DNA of 64,000 nucleotides from Marinomonas aquimarina (GTDB taxonomy: Bacteria; Pseudomonadota; Gammaproteobacteria; Pseudomonadales; Marinomonadaceae), in the NCBI RefSeq assembly GCF_900089755.1, contig NZ_FLOC01000019.1, positions 1 through 64,000 on the forward strand. Direction: 5' to 3'. The first letter of the stretch is position 1. Each line of letters opens with the position of its first letter. Positions 7,828 through 16,031 of the stretch are shown here, in pieces. A program made the position numbers and the translations under genes. The notes below the pieces were generated by a model. That model ran no database searches and was not told the DNA's origin. It saw only the letters and a list, made by a program, of their open reading frames with translations.

Positions 7828-8937
7828 ATGAACCAAGACAAGCCAAACCAACTTGCAACAGAGCAGGCCCTAGAAAACTCAGGTCGTCGTGATCTATTAA
7901 AAATGACTGGTGCAGGCATTGCCGCCGTGGGCGTTGCGGCCATGACATCTGGTCAAGCGTTCGCGCACAGCACAGAGCTGACACTGGAAAGCAGCTGGGA
8001 TAAAACCTTCCCGAAAAGCGAGAAGGTTAACCACCAGAAAGTCACTTTCCAAAACCGTTACGGTATCCCGCTAGTGGGTGATTTGTACGTACCTAAAAAT
8101 GCCAGCGGTAAACTGGCTGCCATCGTGGTCAGTGGTCCATTTGGTGCCGTAAAAGAACAGTCCTCTGGCCTGTACGCACAAACCATGGCCGAGCGTGGCT
8201 TTGTGACGCTAGCGTTTGACCCATCGTTCACCGGTGAAAGTGGTGGTGCACCACGTAACGTAGCGTCTCCAGATATCAACGTGGAAGATTTCAGCGCGGC
8301 GGTAGACTGCATCGGCATGCAAGATCACGTAGATCGTGAGCGTATCGGTGTGATCGGCATCTGTGGTTTTGGTGGTATGGCATTGAGCGCTGTGGCAGTA
8401 GACAAGCGTGTCAAAGCCGTGGTTGCCAGCACTATGTACGATATGACTCGCGTGATGTCAAAAGGCTACAACGACAGCATGACGCAAGAGCAGCGCACAC
8501 AGACACTGACTCAACTAAGCCAACAGCGTTGGGCTGACGTAGAAAGCGGCAAACCAGCTTACGGCCCTGTGTCACTTGAACTGCAAGGCGGCGAGCCACA
8601 GTTCGTGGTCGAATACGCAGACTACTACAAGAAGAAAGAACGTGGTTTCCACCCACGTGCGATTAACTCCAATGCGTCTTGGTCATTGACGACACCACTG
8701 TCGTTTATGAATCTACCGATTCTGACCTACATCGCTGAAATCGCACCGCGCCCAATCCTGTTGATTCACGGTGAAGTGGCGCACTCACGCTACTTTAGTG
8801 AAACAGCCTACGAAGCGGCAGCAGAGCCAAAAGAGCTGATGATCATTCCTGGTGCCACTCATACCGATCTATACGATCAGACCGATGTGATTCCATTCGA
8901 TAAGATGACCAACTTCTTCGAATCTCACTTGGCGTAA
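7828..8937 (+). CDS. Tat-exported alpha/beta hydrolase, dienelactone-hydrolase-like (YcjY type)
   Basis: A 369-residue protein. The N-terminus is a twin-arginine signal (GRRDLLKMTG at 19-28, hydrophobic stretch, AFA cleavage near 46), so it folds inside and is exported to the periplasm. The rest is an alpha/beta hydrolase: oxyanion region VVSGPFGAVKEQ, FDPSFTGES, nucleophile elbow GVIGICGFGG with Cys179 where most esterases have Ser, and a C-terminal His in GATHTDLYD. A Cys nucleophile is known in dienelactone hydrolases. The start at 7828 follows GGGAGG; longer in-frame starts would bury the Tat signal. Substrate unknown. Confidence 0.85.
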   Translation: MNQDKPNQLATEQALENSGRRDLLKMTGAGIAAVGVAAMTSGQAFAHSTELTLESSWDKTFPKSEKVNHQKVTFQNRYGIPLVGDLYVPKNASGKLAAIVVSGPFGAVKEQSSGLYAQTMAERGFVTLAFDPSFTGESGGAPRNVASPDINVEDFSAAVDCIGMQDHVDRERIGVIGICGFGGMALSAVAVDKRVKAVVASTMYDMTRVMSKGYNDSMTQEQRTQTLTQLSQQRWADVESGKPAYGPVSLELQGGEPQFVVEYADYYKKKERGFHPRAINSNASWSLTTPLSFMNLPILTYIAEIAPRPILLIHGEVAHSRYFSETAYEAAAEPKELMIIPGATHTDLYDQTDVIPFDKMTNFFESHLA

Positions 8938-8960
8938 CCAGATTTTCACCCGCAATCAAA

Positions 8961-8991
8961 AAGCCCCTACCAGACGGTAGGGGCTTTTTTT
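8961..8991. terminator. Bidirectional Rho-independent terminator
   Basis: AGCCCCTACC pairs with GGTAGGGGCT around an AGAC loop, with a T-run after it on the plus strand and on the minus strand. It serves both the hydrolase gene and the convergent radical SAM gene. Confidence 0.93.
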
Positions 8992-10294
8992 ACGTCATCG
9001 TGATCGGTATTCTTTTTTCCAAGGTTATCTTTGGCAGCTGAAACAGGACTTGCTGCTCACCAACCGTTGCTCTTAGCTCAACAGCGAATGATTGCTCATC
9101 GGCCGGAATCGGCAGTTGGGCAACAAAACCACACTCTGAAGAAACGTTATGGCCAAAGTGCTCCGCCACATCAACTCTCGTTTCTTTAATCGATAGCGCC
9201 TTATAGAAACGCCCATCATTAATGCGCACCTCAAGATTGCCTAACTCTGACTTGCGATCAAACAACCAACCTTCACAGACTAAAAGATTGCCATTGGTGA
9301 TCGCGAGTTTATCGATCCAGCCCTGCAAAGATTTTTGCTTCAGGTTTCTGCTGTTAAGGTTGTCGCTCAAGTCATACTTAATCTTCTGCAGTGCCGCTGC
9401 ATTGATGACTCGGGCTTTGTTGGAGCGGATCGGAAACTCATGAAGGTTATGCACTAAAAAGCGCTTCGAGCCATTATCGGTATTGGTCAGTACAAAATGC
9501 AGCTCATCAATATCATAAAGATCAGCAAGTTCCTGAGCCTTAAGTAATTCCTCATCCGTGTCATTATGGTTAAAGACAATGTATTTCCAAATGACTTTCG
9601 TGTGCTCGGATTTGTGCTGTTTGGAATCCGCCATAAACTTAAACACATTTTCGATCACACCATGACGCCGATAGCGCTCATAAGGCTCTTGTGTCACGCC
9701 ATCACAGGAAATGGTGATTAAGTCGATGGGAATATTGCCCAATGTCGACTGAAAATCTTGCTGAGCTACCGTGGTCACTTCTTGAAACATATCGGGGTAA
9801 TAGTGTTTTCCAGACAGCACCAGCTGGCCAAACTCAGGATGATTCAAAGGTTCCCCCCACCCCAGATAGGAAAGGAAGGTAACGTCAATATGGTTCTTCT
9901 GACAACTATGTAATAGCTGGTTAAAGCGCTTTAAAGACAGATGCCAGTCACCCTCTCGTACACGAGCTTCTCGCTTACGCTTGCAGTAAGCGCAGGCCAG
10001 GTCACAGTCCAATGTCGGTTCGATCCGTATTTTTATCGATTTGGACAGTGTATCTTCAGGTGTACCACCAACATTGTATAAATCACAGCTGCGACAAGTA
10101 TCTCCCCAAGGCGGAGTATTATTAAAAAAAGACGACCGGATATGCTGATAAATGGGGCCTTCGAGCACCTGTTTCACATTCCAATTAGCAGATTCCCCCA
10201 CTTGTCCTAGGTGAATCGTGTAGCCATTACTATCATCGCAATGTATATGCCCGTCAGACTTTAAACTGATTTCTCTGAGTATCCTGCAGTCCAT
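8990..10294 (-). CDS. Radical SAM protein with N-terminal SPASM-like module and C-terminal beta domain
   Basis: 434 residues in three parts. Residues 1-75 resemble a SPASM cluster-binding domain (C3, C19, C67 and C70 with SDGHIHCDD and CRSCDLYN), which is normally placed after the radical SAM core. Residues 88-310 are the radical SAM barrel, with C97/C101/C104 (C-x3-C-x2-C) and a GWGEP motif at 145-149. Residues from about 330 to the end look like a beta-sandwich (CEGWLFD..., then CGFVAQLPIP), similar in pattern to modules attached to glycan-acting enzymes. Single gene. The reaction cannot be assigned. The closest guess is a surface-glycan or peptide-modifying enzyme, by analogy only. Confidence 0.8.
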   Translation of the reverse strand: MDCRILREISLKSDGHIHCDDSNGYTIHLGQVGESANWNVKQVLEGPIYQHIRSSFFNNTPPWGDTCRSCDLYNVGGTPEDTLSKSIKIRIEPTLDCDLACAYCKRKREARVREGDWHLSLKRFNQLLHSCQKNHIDVTFLSYLGWGEPLNHPEFGQLVLSGKHYYPDMFQEVTTVAQQDFQSTLGNIPIDLITISCDGVTQEPYERYRRHGVIENVFKFMADSKQHKSEHTKVIWKYIVFNHNDTDEELLKAQELADLYDIDELHFVLTNTDNGSKRFLVHNLHEFPIRSNKARVINAAALQKIKYDLSDNLNSRNLKQKSLQGWIDKLAITNGNLLVCEGWLFDRKSELGNLEVRINDGRFYKALSIKETRVDVAEHFGHNVSSECGFVAQLPIPADEQSFAVELRATVGEQQVLFQLPKITLEKRIPITMT

Positions 10295-10444
10295 TTGCCA
10301 CCTCGATATTAGTTACTTTTAATAGAAGTATTTTTGATCTCGGGGGGTTATATGATAGATAGACTGAACAGAGCAATTTTCTAATATGGTACTAATGTGA
10401 ACATCATCTTTTACGCATATGATCGGCGCCCAAAACGAATCAAC

Positions 10445-12841
10445 TCACACCCGCTGCTTCACATTAAAGCCAATAATAAACTCAACGCCCTCGCCTTCCT
10501 TGCTGTGACATTCGATAGAGCCGCCTAGCGCATTGGTGATAATGTTATAGGTGACATTCAGGCCGAGCCCCGTGCCCCCCTCTGCGCGGTTGGTGGTAAA
10601 GAAAGGGTCAAATATTTTCGGCAAGTTTGCTGGACTGATGCCTTTGCCGTCGTCTTGATAATTAAGGGAAAACGCTGTTTCGCCCTGTTCACGAATCACC
10701 ATGGCGATGCGACCTGCAGGCCTGTCGCTAAAGCCATGATTCACCGAATTGACGATTAAGTTAGTCAGCACCTGTGACAGCAACCCAGGATTGGTGACGA
10801 CATTCAAGTCCTTAGGACAATCAAGCTGGACCATGACATTGGCTTTGCGGGTTATGGAGCCTAGGCTGAAGAGAACCTCATTAAGGTAATCCTTGAGGTT
10901 AATCTCGCGCTCATCCTCGCTCATTTGATCCACTGCGATTTGCTTAAAGCCACGCACCAAGTGTGCGGTTCTATCGAGATTTTTCTTCACAATTTCAGAC
11001 AGCTCGTTGGTACTGTTCAAGTAGTCTTCAAACTCGCCTTCGGTCAGGGCGCCAGCATCGTAGTGTTGACGAATGACTTTACTCTCATCCATTAGCTGAC
11101 TCATGCCCATCACACCGACGCCAATCGGGGTATTGATTTCGTGGGCCACACCCGCCACCAAAGACCCTAAGCTGGCCATTTTTTCCGACTCAACCAGCTT
11201 GTCTTGGGTTTGTTGCAAGTGTGCAATCGTGTCAGCCAAGATTTCATTGGATTGATTCAGCTCTCCATTCTGCTTGACGATTTGCAGCTCTAGGGCTTTT
11301 TTGTCATTGATATCACGGGTAATGGAATAGACTACTTTTCTACCATTGAGTGACAATAGGCCAATGATCACTTCGGTCCAGAACTCGGTACCATCGACTT
11401 TTTTATGCAGCCACTCGCAACGGGCGCTGCCTTTACTATAAAGATCTGCTCGACATTGCGCATACAGCGCTTCGGTAGTGCAACCGTTAGGCTGATACTG
11501 CGGCGACAAGAGTAGTGGATTCAGGCCTATCACTTGCTCCTTGCTGGTAAAGCCCATCAGCTTCATAAAAGCCTTGTTACAGTCTATATACTGTTCGCCG
11601 TCATAGAATGTTAAGCCGTCTTCCGACTCATTAAACAAGGTTTCAAAGGTGAGCTTTTGCTCCGCGATTTTAAACTCTAAGGCTTTTTTCTCGGTAATAT
11701 CACGGGTGGTGGAGAAGAACACCTTCTCGCCATTTAGGACAATGGTGGTGACAATGATTTCCGTCCAGACTGGCGTACCATCCACCTTCTGATGCAGCCA
11801 CTCGAAACGAGCTTTACCGTTTTCGACGATTTCGCGATTGAGTTCGGCGGAATTGATCACCGACGTACGGCCATCAGCTTGAAACTCGGGTGAGATATCC
11901 AATGGACCTAAGCCAATAATTTGCTCTTTGGAAGCAACCCCCATCATCTTGGCAAAGGCTTTATTACAATCTAGATATCGTGTGCCATCATAGATGGTCA
12001 GGCCATCTTTGGATTCGTTGAACAAAGCCTCAAAAGTTTGCTTTTGCTGTGCCAGTTTGAACTCTAGGTTCTTTTTCTCAGAAATATCGCGAATCACCGC
12101 ATAGATAGCATCGACACCGTTGAGGGTCACCTTGCTTAAAATCACTTCTGTCCAAAACTCAGTGCCGTCTATTTTCTTATGCACCCATTCAAAGCGCTGT
12201 TTGCGGTCTTGCTGCAATACCGCATGGATAACGTCTTGCGCTGCTTCTTTGGAGGTACGGCCATCGGGTTGGTATTCAGGGGACACTAACTCCGGATGAA
12301 TACCAATGACATCTTCTTTTGCGGCAAAACCAAACATCTCCACAAAGGCTTTGTTACAGTCGATGTATTGCGTGCCGTCGAATACGCTAAGACTATCCAA
12401 GGACTCGTTGAACAGGGTTTCAAACGTCTCTTTTTGTTGCGCGAGCTCTATTTCTAGCTGCTTCTTTTCGGATATATCACGCCAGTTAGCGTGAATAACT
12501 ATCTCGCCGTTAAGGGTCATTTTGGTAATGATCACCTCACACCAGAATCGCTCTTGATTGAACTTGGTATGCATCCATTCAAAGCGCATGCTGCCTTCGT
12601 TGTAGCATCGCTCAATCAGCTGCATCCCTTTGTCGATAGAGCGTTGACCATCAGGCTGGAACTCTGGCGAGAAATCAAACGGTGTTAAACCTAGGAAGTC
12701 CGCTTTGGAGCGGCCGCCTACCAGCTCAACCATCGACTGGTTACAATCGACAAAATAGCCATCTTTGAAAATAGCCAAGCCATCTTTCGAATCCCTGAAA
12801 ACCGTTTCAAATCCATTGTGCTGCGTCGCGACATCATTCAT
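10445..12841 (-). CDS. Soluble sensor histidine kinase with four tandem PAS domains
   Basis: 798 residues with no transmembrane segment. Four PAS units start near residues 11, 140, 270 and 399 (period about 130). Each carries F.TLF..S.DGL, DCNKAF and an FEW-HKK-DGT-FWTEVI block, ending in RDI(S/T)EKK. A coiled coil (about 515-555) leads to the HisKA domain with phospho-acceptor H567 in GVAHEINTPIG. The ATPase domain follows: NLIVNSVNHGF (N box), DDGKGIS (G1), FDPFFTT (F) and GGTGLGL (G2). No receiver domain and no adjacent response regulator, so it is an orphan kinase. The PAS 'NK' pocket may sense a small molecule or redox state; ligand unknown. Confidence 0.93.
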   Translation of the reverse strand: MNDVATQHNGFETVFRDSKDGLAIFKDGYFVDCNQSMVELVGGRSKADFLGLTPFDFSPEFQPDGQRSIDKGMQLIERCYNEGSMRFEWMHTKFNQERFWCEVIITKMTLNGEIVIHANWRDISEKKQLEIELAQQKETFETLFNESLDSLSVFDGTQYIDCNKAFVEMFGFAAKEDVIGIHPELVSPEYQPDGRTSKEAAQDVIHAVLQQDRKQRFEWVHKKIDGTEFWTEVILSKVTLNGVDAIYAVIRDISEKKNLEFKLAQQKQTFEALFNESKDGLTIYDGTRYLDCNKAFAKMMGVASKEQIIGLGPLDISPEFQADGRTSVINSAELNREIVENGKARFEWLHQKVDGTPVWTEIIVTTIVLNGEKVFFSTTRDITEKKALEFKIAEQKLTFETLFNESEDGLTFYDGEQYIDCNKAFMKLMGFTSKEQVIGLNPLLLSPQYQPNGCTTEALYAQCRADLYSKGSARCEWLHKKVDGTEFWTEVIIGLLSLNGRKVVYSITRDINDKKALELQIVKQNGELNQSNEILADTIAHLQQTQDKLVESEKMASLGSLVAGVAHEINTPIGVGVMGMSQLMDESKVIRQHYDAGALTEGEFEDYLNSTNELSEIVKKNLDRTAHLVRGFKQIAVDQMSEDEREINLKDYLNEVLFSLGSITRKANVMVQLDCPKDLNVVTNPGLLSQVLTNLIVNSVNHGFSDRPAGRIAMVIREQGETAFSLNYQDDGKGISPANLPKIFDPFFTTNRAEGGTGLGLNVTYNIITNALGGSIECHSKEGEGVEFIIGFNVKQRV

Positions 12842-12959
12842 TGAGATTCAAACCCATAGATGATTAGAAAGAGGTTTCCCTCTGAAGCTAGCAAATTACG
12901 CTAGAAAGTCCACTTCATTATGTAGCCACGCAACTGCCCCAGTAGCGTCAGTGCCGGCG

Positions 12960-13376
12960 TTAGAACTCTTGGTTTACTTTACCCAGTAGACGCCCCAAGG
13001 TGTGGCGCTCCTCTTCACTGAGGTCTTTGGTCAGCTCTTCCGTTAACGACAGGTGTAAGGCATTGTGATGTTGGTGGATGGCTTGTCCTGCATCAGTCAG
13101 CGCCACCGTAATCGAACGACGATCGTCTTCACTGTAGAAACGCTGTAACAAGCCAAGTTTGACCAGTTTCTCCACCTGTACGGTTAAGGTTCCGGTGGTG
13201 ATACCCAGCTGATTGGCCAAGGACTTCATATTCATTGGGCCATAATTCCCCAGCGCTTCGAGAGTATGGATTTGCGCCAATGAATAATCCGACTCACGCA
13301 CCACTGAGGCTTCCCACGACGCCATCTTGTCGTAGAACTCAATCAATACTTTGTTTAATGATGCGTAAGAAGACAT
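12960..13376 (-). CDS. MarR-family repressor, partner of the CDF exporter
   Basis: A 138-residue winged-helix regulator. The HTH lies in MKSLANQLGITTGTLTVQVEKLVKLGLLQRFYSEDDRRS, with the typical DDRR wing. It starts 10 bases after the stop of the CDF exporter gene, so the two form an operon in the order exporter-regulator. Two matching palindromes upstream of the exporter gene are the likely operators, suggesting autoregulation. ATG start; the AAGGAC-like ribosome site overlaps the exporter stop. The ligand is probably the exported metal ion, by context. Confidence 0.88.
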   Translation of the reverse strand: MSSYASLNKVLIEFYDKMASWEASVVRESDYSLAQIHTLEALGNYGPMNMKSLANQLGITTGTLTVQVEKLVKLGLLQRFYSEDDRRSITVALTDAGQAIHQHHNALHLSLTEELTKDLSEEERHTLGRLLGKVNQEF

Positions 13377-13386
13377 AAGGACCCAC

Positions 13387-14328
13387 CTATACAGGATTCA
13401 CTTCAATAACGAGGTGATCGATTTTATCAAACTCCATCAAGAGTTGCTTGAAGAAAGCCGGCTCGCGCATCTGCTCGTCTTGGAGTGTTACCGTGGCACA
13501 GAAGTGATCCGCACTGACTTTCCAAACGTGGATGTCTTGCAACGTGGTATCAGCACTTTCGAGGGTCACGGCAATTTGCTGTTTGTAGTCGTGGTCGATC
13601 GCTTTATCCAGCAAGATCGGCGATGTTTGCTGCATTAATCCCCAAGCCCATTTAGCAATGATTAGACTCCCCACGACGCCCATCAATGGATCGAGCCAAG
13701 TCCAACCGACCCATTTCCCCACCAGCAAGGCGACAATCGCTAATACTGAGGTCAGGGCATCGGTCAGCACATGCAAGTAAGCCGCGCTTAAATTGTGGTC
13801 ATGATGATCATGGTGGTGGGCGTGGCCATGAGAATGATCATGCGAATGCCCGTGGTGATGGTCATGGCTGTGGCCGTGATCATGCTGATGCCCCAGCAAT
13901 AGCATGCTCAGCAGGTTCACCACTAAGCCAATAACGGCCACGGTAATCGCCGCATTAAACTCGATCGCCACTGGGCTGACCAGACGATGAAACGATTCAA
14001 AGAGCATGCCAAGCGCCACCAAGCCAAGCAAGATGGCACTGGTATAGCCCCCCAACACCGCCACTTTACCGGTACCGTAAGAAAACTTACCACTGTGTTT
14101 GTGTTTACGCGCATAGCGATACACAAACAGAGTGATACAAAACGCGGCCGCATGGGTACCCATATGCCAACCATCCGCTAGCAAGGCCATGGAGCCAAAC
14201 AGGGTTCCGGCAGCGATTTCCAGCACCATGGTGGCAAATGTCAGCAGCAGCACATACAGGGTACGCTTTTCGTTTTCAGCGTCGAAATAGGAGAACTGAT
14301 CGACTTTAGTACAGTTTGGTATGGTCAT
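13387..14328 (-). CDS. Cation diffusion facilitator (DmeF-like metal exporter)
   Basis: A 313-residue inner-membrane antiporter exporting divalent metals (Zn, Co, Ni or similar). Transmembrane metal-site motifs are present: ALLADGWHMGTHAAAF (second helix; here with His as well as Asp) and YLHVLTDALTSVLAI (fifth helix). Between helices 4 and 5 is a very His-rich loop, 19 His in 32 residues (about 147-178), typical of the DmeF subgroup. A C-terminal cytosolic domain follows (DIHVWKVSADHF). The start at 14328 opens with MTIPNC; the upstream ATG at 14382 would include the operator region. First gene of an operon with marR. Confidence 0.92.
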   Translation of the reverse strand: MTIPNCTKVDQFSYFDAENEKRTLYVLLLTFATMVLEIAAGTLFGSMALLADGWHMGTHAAAFCITLFVYRYARKHKHSGKFSYGTGKVAVLGGYTSAILLGLVALGMLFESFHRLVSPVAIEFNAAITVAVIGLVVNLLSMLLLGHQHDHGHSHDHHHGHSHDHSHGHAHHHDHHDHNLSAAYLHVLTDALTSVLAIVALLVGKWVGWTWLDPLMGVVGSLIIAKWAWGLMQQTSPILLDKAIDHDYKQQIAVTLESADTTLQDIHVWKVSADHFCATVTLQDEQMREPAFFKQLLMEFDKIDHLVIEVNPV

Positions 14329-14337
14329 ATAAACTAC

Positions 14338-14383
14338 TTTGATTATCAAATATAAATAGAGACTAGATTGTTTGAATATCAAA
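14338..14383 (-). promoter_or_regulatory. Two palindromic operators for the MarR-type regulator
   Basis: TTTGATTATCAAA (14338-14350) and TTTGAATATCAAA (14371-14383) are near-identical palindromes with centres 33 bases apart, about three helical turns. They lie 10-55 bases upstream of the exporter start. Symmetry, repetition and position fit MarR-dimer binding sites. Confidence 0.7.
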
Positions 14384-14395
14384 GTAAAGTTCGCC

Positions 14396-15295
14396 TCAGC
14401 TCAAGGCCAAGGTTTGTTGCGCTTGCTTGCTAAACACACGGGTTAAATTGGCCAAAGTGGTTGAGCGGATCGAGGCATGCTGCCAATACAGGGCAATATC
14501 AACGGTAATGTCAGGCGCTAGCAAGACAATGCGCTGCTCGGCGAGTGCATCTTGAATCATGCATTCCGGCACCATGCACCAACCTAGGTTGAGGGCCGCG
14601 GCCTCAACAAAGCCTTTTGAGGTGGGGATGTAGTGGGTCGGTGGTTGCAAAGCCTGCCCCACCGCCGCCTGGATAAAGCGATTTTGCAGCTCGTCCTTGC
14701 GGTTAAACACCAGCATCGGCGCAGCCTTCAAGGACTCGGCTGTCAGTCCCTGAGCGAAATAGCGTGCTTTAAATTGGGCGGAGGCAATGGCGTGATAACG
14801 CATGATTCCTAACGGATGGATATCGCAGCCTTGGACGGCTTTGCCCTCAGACGTCACGGCACCAATCACACTGCCATCACGCAGTAGGCTCAAGGAGTGA
14901 TCTTGGTCATCCACCACCACATCAAATAGATAACCAAATTGCTGACTAAGATCCGCCAACGCTGGCAAGAGCCAGGTTTCTAAGGAGTCATCATTGACCG
15001 CAATTTTCAGGCGCCGCTGGGCCATCTGCGCCGGCTGGTCGAGTTGAAAATCGGCAAAGGCTTCTGCTTCCAAAGCCAACATGGGCAGTACTTTGCGTAA
15101 TAAGGTTTGCCCTGCTTCAGTCGGCCGACAGGGAGGCTGGCGCACAATCAGCACTTGGCCAAGACGATCCTCTAAGGCTTTGACCCGTTGCGAAATCGCC
15201 GAGGGCGTGACGCATAAACGTTGCGCCGCGCCATCAAAGCTAGCCTCTTCAATCACCGCAGCAAAGGCGGCTAACTGCGGATGCACTAAACTCAT
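14396..15295 (-). CDS. argP: ArgP-type LysR regulator
   Basis: A 299-residue LysR regulator. The N-terminal HTH (FAAVIEEASFDGAAQRLCVTPSAISQRVKALEDRLG) matches ArgP/IciA closely, and the effector domain follows. ArgP activates the arginine exporter gene argO when arginine is bound. Here it is divergent from an argO homologue with 108 bases between starts, which supports the assignment. An inverted repeat at 15331-15354 lies in that gap. No other candidate target is nearby. Confidence 0.9.
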   Translation of the reverse strand: MSLVHPQLAAFAAVIEEASFDGAAQRLCVTPSAISQRVKALEDRLGQVLIVRQPPCRPTEAGQTLLRKVLPMLALEAEAFADFQLDQPAQMAQRRLKIAVNDDSLETWLLPALADLSQQFGYLFDVVVDDQDHSLSLLRDGSVIGAVTSEGKAVQGCDIHPLGIMRYHAIASAQFKARYFAQGLTAESLKAAPMLVFNRKDELQNRFIQAAVGQALQPPTHYIPTSKGFVEAAALNLGWCMVPECMIQDALAEQRIVLLAPDITVDIALYWQHASIRSTTLANLTRVFSKQAQQTLALS

Positions 15296-15330
15296 GCTTA
15301 TCTCCAGATTAAATTTTCTTAACCATGCCC

Positions 15331-15354
15331 ATATTTATTAATTTTACTAAATAT
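15331..15354. promoter_or_regulatory. Candidate ArgP binding site
   Basis: ATATTTA and TAAATAT form a perfect 7-base inverted repeat with a 10-base spacer in the argP-argO gap, 50 bases before the argO start. Position and AT-rich dyad fit a LysR-type site; no closer consensus match can be claimed. Confidence 0.45.
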
Positions 15355-15403
15355 AGTTCACGCCGCACTATTACGACGTTCTCTCATCTATAGGAAAAGC
15401 ATT

Positions 15404-16012
15404 ATGTTGACGGCACTCTTATCCGGCTTTACCACAGGCGCAGGCCTGATCATTGCGATCGGCTCACAAAATGCGTTTGTGCTACGACAAGGTCTGCTAC
15501 GTCAGCATATTGGCATCATTGTCGCCATCACTGCACTCAGCGATATTCTGCTGATTTCTTTAGGCATGGCGGGTATTGGCTTTCTGATTGAACAATGGCC
15601 TGCTTTGCTGGTGTACCTGCAATGGGGCGGCGCGGCCTTCCTGGGCTACTATGGACTGTTAGCGGCACACCGCGCTTGGACGGGCGCTGGCGCGTTACAC
15701 GCAGCGCAAAATGTCGGCCAAGCGTCCCTAACCAAGGTGGTACTGACCTGCTTGGCATTTACCTTTTTAAACCCCCATGTCTATTTAGACACCATGGTGT
15801 TGCTGGGCAGCTTATCGACTCACTACCCAGGCATGGGACAAATTACTTTTGCTATCGGCGCTTGCAGTGCCAGTGTGGTGTGGTTTTGCTCTCTAGGCTT
15901 TGGCGCACGCCTACTGCGTCCAGTGTTTAATCGCCCACTGGCTTGGCGTATATTGGACGCCATCATTGCTGTGTTTATGCTGATCTTAAGCATGACGCTA
16001 GCACTCAGTTAA
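15404..16012 (+). CDS. argO: Arginine exporter ArgO (LysE family)
   Basis: A 202-residue inner-membrane protein with about six hydrophobic segments. The family signature is near the start, TGAGLIIAIGSQNAFVLRQGLLR, and FTFLNPHVYLDTMVLLGSL marks the middle. This is the ArgO/LysE subfamily exporting arginine (and canavanine or lysine). It is divergent from argP, its usual activator. Ribosome site AGGAAA upstream. Followed 19 bases later by an AraC-type gene on the same strand, which may share the transcript. Confidence 0.92.
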   Translation: MLTALLSGFTTGAGLIIAIGSQNAFVLRQGLLRQHIGIIVAITALSDILLISLGMAGIGFLIEQWPALLVYLQWGGAAFLGYYGLLAAHRAWTGAGALHAAQNVGQASLTKVVLTCLAFTFLNPHVYLDTMVLLGSLSTHYPGMGQITFAIGACSASVVWFCSLGFGARLLRPVFNRPLAWRILDAIIAVFMLILSMTLALS

Positions 16013-16031
16013 TCGAGGAAGACCTAGCGAT

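Noticed and set aside
13780-13890. Low-complexity repeat inside the CDF gene
   Set aside because: It encodes the His-rich loop of the metal exporter and needs no separate explanation.
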